Of a stretch of 15,371 nt of DNA, positions 10,130 through 15,371 are shown in pieces (within the stretch, counting starts at the first letter, position 1; every line of letters starts with the position of its first letter). The position numbers and the translations under genes are program-made. Below the pieces are notes generated by a model, which worked only from the letters and a program-made list of their open reading frames with translations, ran no database searches and was not told the origin of the DNA. The stretch is from Ophiosphaerella korrae (lineage: Eukaryota; Ascomycota; Dothideomycetes; Pleosporales; Phaeosphaeriaceae), in the NCBI GenBank assembly GCA_028456385.1, contig JALNQF010000733.1:1-15371 (forward strand). Reading direction: 5' to 3'.

Positions 10130-10460
10130 CTTATTCTTTAATTAATATATAGGTTAGTTATCTATAGCTATAGTATACCTAATATTATATTTTATTTATT
10201 ATTAATTATTATTATATCTATAACTATATTCTTAATTATTATCTCTTCTAGTTCTAATATAGAGAGAACTATTTTAAATCTAATAAGTTCTTAGAATAAT
10301 TTTCTTTTAATTATACTTAGTTATTAAAAGTATTTCTTTATTATATACCTTACTCCTTATTTTTCTATAAACTTCTTTAATATAAAGTTCTTTATAGCTC
10401 TACTATTAATTATTAGTTATACTTTCTTCTCTTAATAAGTACTTGTTTTTATAATATATA
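10130..10460 (-). other. Aspartic protease domain, element 2
   Basis: The active-site triad is at 10399-10407. It reads N-S-R in L-I-I-N-S-R-A-I-K-N-F-I, matching the Gypsy pattern ALIDSGATxNFI with D to N, G to R and T to I changes. The second motif I-L-G is at 10177-10185, in N-I-I-L-G-I-L-stop-L (family DIILGMPWL). It lies between gag and RT in the same frame and would have processed the precursor. Confidence 0.88.
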
Positions 10461-11449
10461 GGCCTCTTATACCTTCTAGCTTTTCTTACTTTAGTATTTT
10501 TATAAATTATCTATTTTTTTAGAGCTATAGCCTTACTTTAAGTTTATATATTTTATATTTTAGATATTTATTATTTATATATTTATACTATAGTCTTTCT
10601 TAGACGTATTTCTTAGTTAACTTAGGTCTAGGCCTTACTACTACGTATCTATCTTCTAGGATTATTTCTTATCCCTAGATATTTTCTACTAGAATTACTC
10701 TTATATAATTATAGCCTCTTTTTCTTATAAGCTATATATTATTATTTACTTTAGGGTTTCTATATATAATATAATTCCTATCTAGGTATAATATCTATAA
10801 TACTTTAAAGTATACTAAATATTTTAGATCTATTATTTTATTATCCCCTTTTTAGTATTTATCTTTTCTAGGTATATTTATTATTTAGATATAGTATACT
10901 ACTAGTACTTTAGGTATATAGGCTTTATTAATCTATTTTATTTTTCTTATAAAGTACTACTATTTTTTTTATATAAGTATTCTTTCTACTATAACTATAT
11001 ATTACTTTATTTATTCTTAAAATAGTATAAACTTTATTTTTTTAAAATTACGTTCTTTTTAGTCTTTATATACTTCTTCTATACTTATAACTATTAAGTA
11101 TATTTAAATAAATCTCTATTCTTTATTTTATTCTTCTATATCTATTATTATATAGCTATTATAGCTATATATTATTAGCTAAGTATATTCTATTCTTTTT
11201 ATACTAACTTATCTCTTTCTTTTTTATAGTCTTTTAAAAGTAGTTATAGTAGTCTCTTTATCTAGTACTAGTCCTTTAGCCTAGATTAATAGTACTAAAA
11301 GCTCTTCTCCTTCTAAGTCTTCTATTAGTAAGCCTATTACTTAGGCTATTTCTTTTAGCTAAGCTTTTATTCTTCTTTTTTTTATTATAGCTACTCTATA
11401 TCTCTATTTCTATAAGAACTATACTACTCTCTATTTACTAAAAAAATAT

Positions 11450-12690
11450 ATATAGTAGTTATTATTATAATAAAAGGTTTAGTAGAGTATTATATATTAT
11501 ACTTCTTTACTCCTAGCTACTTTCTTCTAAGGTTTAGCTTATACTTATAGTACTTTCTTTTTCTTTTTAGTTATCTTTAACTAAGTTTTTTTCTTTAAGT
11601 TCTTACTTCTATAGTCTTTTATAAAGTATCCTAGTTTCCTATATTTATAGTAGACTATATCCTTTTTTAACTTTAATTAGTAGTCTTTTATATAGTAGCC
11701 TTTTTTACTATAGTTAAAGTACGTAAAGTCTTTATTTTTCTTCTTTTTTTTATTCTTATTAGTATTAAAGATTATAGAGTCTCTTTTATTATAGTTCTAG
11801 GTATAACCTCTATATTAGTTCTTCTTCTATTTTTAAAGATTATTATTAATTTATATTACTTATTACTTTAAGGCTTCTAGTATCTTTAGTTTCTTTATAT
11901 AGATTATCTTATATTAAATCTTTAAGTTTAGTTTTTACTTAAATTATAATATTAAAGCTAACTTATTCTATTTAGTATTTTATAATAGTTATTTAAATTA
12001 TAATATATACTTAAAAATACTCTAATTCTATATAAGCTTTTCTAGCTATTCTTTAGCTTATTAAGTAACGTTTATATCTCTAAATACTACTCTTATTTGT
12101 TTAGTAAAGTATTTATAACTTCTAAAAATAGCTTTAGTCTTATCTTTCTAGGTTATTAGAGAGTATATTATATAGTTAGTCTAGTAAGGTTTATACTATC
12201 TTATTATATCTTCTTTAAGGTATAATCCTATATATATTACCTTTTTTTCTTCTATATTAAAGTATAGTACTTATATATCTATCTAGAGTTATACTAATAT
12301 AATAAAAGGTCTTAGTTTTTCTTTTATTCTATTAAACTTCTTAAGAATAGGTATTTTACGTAGTTTCTTTATTGTACTTATCTCTAAGCGTTATATAATT
12401 AACTCTATTTAATTTTAGCCTTTAATAATAGCCTTAATCTATACCTTTTTTTATTTTACGTAATCTTAAAGCTCCTTATTCTATATTTCTAAGGCGTTAA
12501 TTACTATCTTTATATCTTCTTTATCTAAAATTAGGTTATTAATTTAGTCCTTAATTATTTCCTATATAATACTATTAGACTTATAACTACTCCTAGGGGC
12601 TTTACTTATTTTAGTTAAACTTTTTACAATTATATTAGCTAGACTATACGTTACTTACGCTTTACTTCTCGTAATAACTAAATTAGTAAA
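11450..12690 (-). other. Gag region of element 2 with two CCHC knuckles
   Basis: Capsid/nucleocapsid part of the polyprotein. Knuckle 1 (11680-11721) reads Y-F-N-Y-S-K-K-G-Y-Y-I-K-D-Y and knuckle 2 (11611-11652) Y-Y-K-Y-R-K-L-G-Y-F-I-K-D-Y. Both fit CX2CX4HX4C exactly with every Cys and His now Tyr. The N-terminal part near the leader is Ser-, Ala- and Lys-rich and continues to just inside the 5' LTR. Gag packages the element RNA. Confidence 0.88.
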
Positions 12691-12691
12691 G

Positions 12692-13119
12692 TGTAATAGG
12701 CCTCCTATTATTAACTACAAGTACCTATCTAAAAGTTAGTAGATTATAAGGTAATAGTAAAAGCTTATATAAGGATTAGTAATAACTATAAATAGTAAAA
12801 GATATTTTATAACTATCTTATACTAGCGTTCTATAGTTAAAGGATTAGATTACTAATACTATCTTAGTAATATATATTACTACTAACTATATACTTATAG
12901 TAATCTATTAATCTATAGGTACTAAGACTAATAAATTATAGATTACCTTAATCTATAATCTATTAATACTAAGAGTCTATAGATTATAAATTACTCTAGG
13001 TATCCTAATTATATATAGCCTCCTAATTAGGTTTGTATCTCTTAGTATTATATAAGTCTAAGTCGATTATTATAAAGCTTATTAGTTCTATCTATAGCTC
13101 TCTTATTACTATTATAATA
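12692..13119 (-). repeat. 5' LTR of element 2
   Basis: 428 bp. The plus-strand left end still has the unmutated TGTAATAGG (rc CCTATTACA), which reveals the ancestral TG...CA termini. The right end is ATTATAATA followed by TATTC. It would carry the element promoter, but in DNA this AT-rich no TATA box can be singled out. Downstream on the element strand the sequence is CTTTACTAATTT; no TGG-starting primer-binding site is recognisable. Confidence 0.93.
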
Positions 13120-13124
13120 TATTC
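13120..13124. other. Target-site duplication of element 2, right copy (TATTC)
   Basis: Pairs with 6085-6089. Immediately to its right the element 1 gag resumes at the base where it broke off at 6084. Confidence 0.93.
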
Positions 13125-13489
13125 TATTAAACTTCTTAAAAATAAGTATCTTAAGTAGTTTCTTTATTATACTTATTTCTAGTTATTAGGTAATTAGTTC
13201 TATTTAGTTCTAACCTTTAATAATAGCATTAATTTATACTTTATTTTACTTTATATAGTTTTATAGTTCTTTATTCTATATTTCTAAGGTATTAATTACT
13301 ATCTTTATATTTTCTTTTTCTAAGATTAAGTTATTAATATAATCCTTAATTATTTCCTATACTATACTATCTAATTTATAACTACTATTTAGTACTTTAG
13401 TTATTTATTTAGTTAAACTTTCTACTATTATATTAGCTAGACTATACGCTACTTATACTTTACTTCTTATAATAACTAAATTAGTAAAG
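13125..13489 (-). pseudogene. Element 1 gag N-terminal fragment and leader
   Basis: Homologous to the first ~120 codons of gag in elements 2 and 3, with the S-L-A-N segment near the LTR end. It is 3 bp longer than the element 2 counterpart, so the frame is kept. It was separated from the rest of element 1 gag (6084 and below) by the 7.0-kb insertion. RIP stops are present. Confidence 0.8.
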
Positions 13490-13584
13490 TATAATAGGTA
13501 TACTAAGGTTAACTTTCTAATAACTATTAGAGTTATTAGTAGATTAAGAAATAATAATAAAAGCTTAAATTATAATTAGTAATA
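13490..13584 (-). repeat. 5' LTR fragment of element 1 (95 bp)
   Basis: Starts TATAATAGG like the other LTR ends and then matches them loosely. The clearest matches are the TTAGTAGATTA, AAAAGCTTA and ATTAGTAATA stretches. It stops after ATTAGTAATA, where element 3 begins. The 3' LTR at the window start contains the same TTAGTAATAAC site uninterrupted (12-22), supporting insertion at this point. Confidence 0.8.
13580..13584. other. Candidate target-site duplication of element 3 (TAATA)
   Basis: The five bases directly before the element 3 LTR. The second copy, if any, lies beyond the window, so this is only a prediction. Confidence 0.4.
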
Positions 13585-14014
13585 TATTATAGGTATAATA
13601 GAAGAAATTAAGATAGAGCTAATTAGTCTTAACTTAGATACTAACAAAGTATAGGACGAGTAGAGTAATAATCTTAATTAGGAGACTATACATAACTAAG
13701 ATACCTAAAGTAATCTATAATCTATAAATTCTTAGTATCTATAGATTATAGATTAAGATAATTTATAATCTATTAGTCTTAGTAACTATAGATTATAGAT
13801 TATAACAAGTATATAGTTAATAGGATGTATATTACTAAGATAGTATTAGTAATTTAATCCTTTAACTATAGAACGCTAATACAAGATAGTTATAAAATAT
13901 CTTCTATTATTCTTAGTTATTATAGATCCTAACCTAAGCTTTTACTATTACCTTGTAATCTACTAACCTCTTTAAAGATAAGTACCTATAGTTAATAATA
14001 AGTAGCCTATTATA
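13585..14014 (+). repeat. 5' LTR of element 3
   Basis: 430 bp from TATTATAGG to CCTATTATA. The first ~100 bp (13585-13685) match the element 1 LTR (shared GAAATTAAGATA and TAATTAGTC stretches). From about 13710 on it matches the element 2 LTR (shared AACTATAGAACGCTA, AGATAGTTATAAAATATCT). It looks like a mosaic of two LTR subtypes. Confidence 0.9.
13712..13754. repeat. Perfect 15-bp inverted repeat in LTR
   Basis: AATCTATAATCTATA (13712-13726) and its exact reverse complement (13740-13754) flank a 13-bp loop. Another copy of the right arm begins at 13787. Related but less perfect repeats occur in the element 2 LTRs near 6340-6390 and 12930-12990. This could be a transcription-factor or hairpin site in U3, or only low-complexity sequence sharpened by RIP. 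Confidence 0.7.
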
Positions 14015-14987
14015 CCTTACTAATTTAGTTATTATAAGAAGTAAAGCGTAAGTAATATATAGTCTAGCTAATATAATAGTAGAAAGATTAATAAAATAAT
14101 TAGGTAAAGCCCCTAAAAGTAGTCCTAAATTAGATAGTACTATATAGGAAATAATTAAAGGTTATCTTAACTAACTAATTAATAATAAAGAAGATATAAA
14201 AATAGTAATTAATACCTTAGAAATATAGAACAAGGAACTATAGAATTACGCGAAATAAAACAAGGTATAAATTAAAGCTATTATTTAAGGATAGAACTAG
14301 ATAGAACTAATTACCTAAAGATTAGAGATAAGTACGACAAAGAAACTACTAAAGATACCTATCCTTAAGAAATTTAATAGAATAAGAGAGAAACTAAGAC
14401 CTTTTATTATATTAGTATAACTCTAGATAGATATATAAGTACTACACTTTAATATAGAAGAAAAGAAAGTAATATATATTAGATTATACCTTAAAGAAGA
14501 TATAATAAGATAGTATAAACCTTACTAGATAGATTATATAATATATTCTCTAATAACTTAGAAGAATAAAACTAGAGCTATCTTTAGAAGTTATAAATAC
14601 TTTACTAAATAAATAAGAGTAGTGTTTAGAGATATAGATATTACTTAATAAGTTAAAGAGTAACTAGAAAAGCTTATACAAAATTAGAGTATTCTTAAGT
14701 ATATATTATAGTTTAAATAACTATTGTAAAATATAGAATAGAATAAGTTAGCTCTAATATTATAATTTAAATAAGGACTAAACTTAAAAATCTAATACAA
14801 GATAATATATATAGAGAAACTATAGATACTAGAAGCTCTAAAGTAATAGGTAATATAAATTAATAAGAATCTTTAAGAATAGAAGAAGAATAAATATAGA
14901 GGTTATACCTAGAACTATAATAAAAGAGACTCTATAATCCTTAACGCTAATAAAGATAGTAAAAAAAAGAAAAATAAAGACTTTATA

Positions 14988-15029
14988 TACTTTAACTATA
15001 GTAAACTAGGCTACTATGTAAAGAACTAT
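14988..15029 (+). other. Zinc knuckle 1 of element 3 gag
   Basis: Y-F-N-Y-S-K-L-G-Y-Y-V-K-N-Y: exact CX2CX4HX4C spacing with Cys and His codons turned to Tyr. Nucleocapsid RNA-binding motif. Confidence 0.9.
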
Positions 15030-15056
15030 AGATCTAAGTTAAAAAAAGATATAGTA

Positions 15057-15098
15057 TACTATAAATATAAGAAACTAGGACACTTTATAAAAGACTAT
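15057..15098 (+). other. Zinc knuckle 2 of element 3 gag
   Basis: Y-Y-K-Y-K-K-L-G-H-F-I-K-D-Y: the same CX2CX4HX4C spacing. Here the histidine (CAC, 15081-15083) survives, the only unmutated zinc ligand seen in any of the six knuckles whose spacing I checked. It is in the same frame as knuckle 1. Confidence 0.92.
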
Positions 15099-15371
15099 AA
15101 GAGTAAAGACCTAAAAAAAGAAACCTAGTTAAAGATAACTAAAAAGAAAAAGGAAGCACTATAAGTATAAGCTAAACCTTAAGAGAAAGTAGCTAAGAGT
15201 AAAGAAGTATAATATATAATACTCTACTAAACCTTTTATTATAATAATAACTACTATATATATCTTTTTAGTAAATAGAGAGTAGTATAGTTCTTATAAA
15301 AATAGAGATATAGAGTAGCTATAATAAAAGAAAGAATAAAAGCTTAGCTAGAAGAAATAGCTTAAGTAATA

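Larger units (their letters stand above)
7198..12690 (-). pseudogene. Element 2 gag-pol polyprotein, RIP-inactivated
   Basis: A single minus-strand frame runs from just inside the 5' LTR to about 7198. It carries gag with two zinc knuckles, protease, RT, RNase H, integrase and chromodomain. The landmark codons at 11721, 11652, 10407, 9501, 9054, 8421, 8331, 8232, 8034, 7926 and 7248 (first bases on the minus strand) are all in register, so no net frameshift has accumulated. Gag and pol therefore appear to have been one fused ORF without a programmed shift. Inactivation is by stops (CAA, CAG and TGG turned to TAA/TAG) and by Cys/His to Tyr, Asp to Asn and Pro to Leu changes. The start codon is not identifiable: the frame is readable almost to the LTR. 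The stop is placed at the first in-frame stop after the chromodomain, which may itself be a RIP product. Confidence 0.92.
6090..13119 (-). mobile_element. Element 2: full-length Ty3/Gypsy chromovirus, RIP-degraded, nested in element 1
   Basis: A structurally complete 7030-bp element with two 428-bp LTRs, TG...CA ends (now mostly TA...TA), perfect TATTC target duplications, a polypurine tract, and one gag-pol frame of roughly 1,830 codons. It lies within the gag of element 1 in the same orientation. About 19 CA/TG dinucleotides remain in 7 kb by hand count, slightly more than in element 1, as expected for a younger insertion. All domains are recognisable and collinear, but many stops and active-site substitutions make it inactive. 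Confidence 0.95.
13120..13584 (-). mobile_element. Element 1, right part: 5' LTR fragment, leader and gag start
   Basis: The sequence 13125-13489 aligns with 12330-12691 of element 2 and with the 14015-14379 region of element 3 (reverse complement). It is exactly the segment missing from element 1 between 6084 and an LTR. It is followed by 95 bp of LTR (13490-13584), cut off by the element 3 LTR. Together with 1-6089 this rebuilds one element broken by element 2. Confidence 0.88.
13585..15371 (+). mobile_element. Element 3: 5' part of a plus-strand chromovirus copy
   Basis: Same family as elements 1 and 2 in inverted orientation; contains the 5' LTR, leader and gag, and continues past the window. 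The LTR-to-knuckle distance agrees with element 2 within 3 bp. About 17 CA/TG dinucleotides remain in 1.8 kb, several times the density in elements 1 and 2, so it is the least mutated and probably the youngest. It is still full of in-frame stops. Confidence 0.92.
14016..15371 (+). pseudogene. Element 3 gag (partial, RIP-inactivated)
   Basis: One plus-strand frame can be read from about 14016 to beyond 15098, interrupted only by TAA/TAG stops explained by Gln or Trp codons. The N-terminal part has S-L-A-N-I-I-V-E-R-L, then a long Lys/Glu/Asn-rich helical stretch (about 14160-14260) that looks like a coiled coil. A capsid-like segment runs from I-P-I-L-K-K-F-N at about 14360 onward. A basic linker (S-K-K-K-K-N-K, about 14960-14980) precedes the knuckles. 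The start codon is unclear. The frame continues to the right edge, where the protease would follow. Confidence 0.87.

Noticed and set aside
6090..13500. Tandem retrotransposon array formed by LTR recombination
   Set aside because: TATTC duplications and the exact continuation of element 1 gag on both sides show a nested insertion instead.
1..15371. Mitochondrial or apicomplexan-type AT-rich genome
   Set aside because: The selective loss of CA/TG with survival of CG, together with Gypsy domains full of transition-type stops, indicates RIP of nuclear fungal repeats.
1..15371. tRNA, rRNA or host genes
   Set aside because: No cloverleaf-like or rRNA-like segments were noticed, and all sequence is accounted for by the three elements.
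1..15371. Assignment to a named fungal element or species
   Set aside because: The family resembles the RIP-degraded chromoviruses of ascomycete AT-rich regions, but no name can be supported from the sequence alone.

Overview
The window is a nest of long-terminal-repeat retrotransposons, almost certainly from a filamentous ascomycete fungus that performs repeat-induced point mutation (RIP). GC content is only about 20-25% by eye. The dinucleotides CA and TG are almost absent, TA is extremely common, and a fair number of CG dinucleotides remain. That pattern is RIP (C to T, preferred at CpA), not CpG-methylation decay and not simply an AT-rich genome. No intact gene, tRNA, rRNA or CRISPR array is visible. 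I did not identify the species.

All copies belong to one Ty3/Gypsy (Metaviridae) family of the chromovirus type: a single gag-pol polyprotein ending in a chromodomain. The layout has three copies. Element 1 (minus strand) is the oldest and lies in two pieces: 1-6089 (3' LTR, pol and most of gag) and 13120-13584 (start of gag, leader, and the beginning of the 5' LTR). Element 2 (minus strand, 6090-13119, 7030 bp) is complete, with two 428-bp LTRs. It sits inside the gag of element 1, flanked by the 5-bp target duplication TATTC (6085-6089 and 13120-13124). Element 3 (plus strand, 13585 to the window end) is inserted head-on into the 5' LTR of element 1. Only its 5' LTR, leader and gag, including two zinc knuckles, fall inside the window.

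In both minus-strand elements the order is gag with two CCHC knuckles, aspartic protease, reverse transcriptase, RNase H, integrase (HHCC zinc domain, D,D35E core, GPY/F module) and chromodomain. Every landmark lies in one reading frame. The copies were inactivated by base transitions: Gln and Trp codons became stops, and catalytic Cys, His, Asp and Gly codons were changed. The frame itself was not lost to frameshifts.

The least ordinary part is the roughly 650-700 bp between the polypurine tract and the end of gag-pol (about 367-1025 in element 1, 6531-7220 in element 2). There the plus strand becomes purine-rich and carries reading frames that both copies keep through indels that are multiples of three. 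The frame ends right where the gag-pol chromodomain ends on the other strand. This suggests a RIP-damaged antisense accessory gene converging tail-to-tail on gag-pol. Its function is not recognisable.
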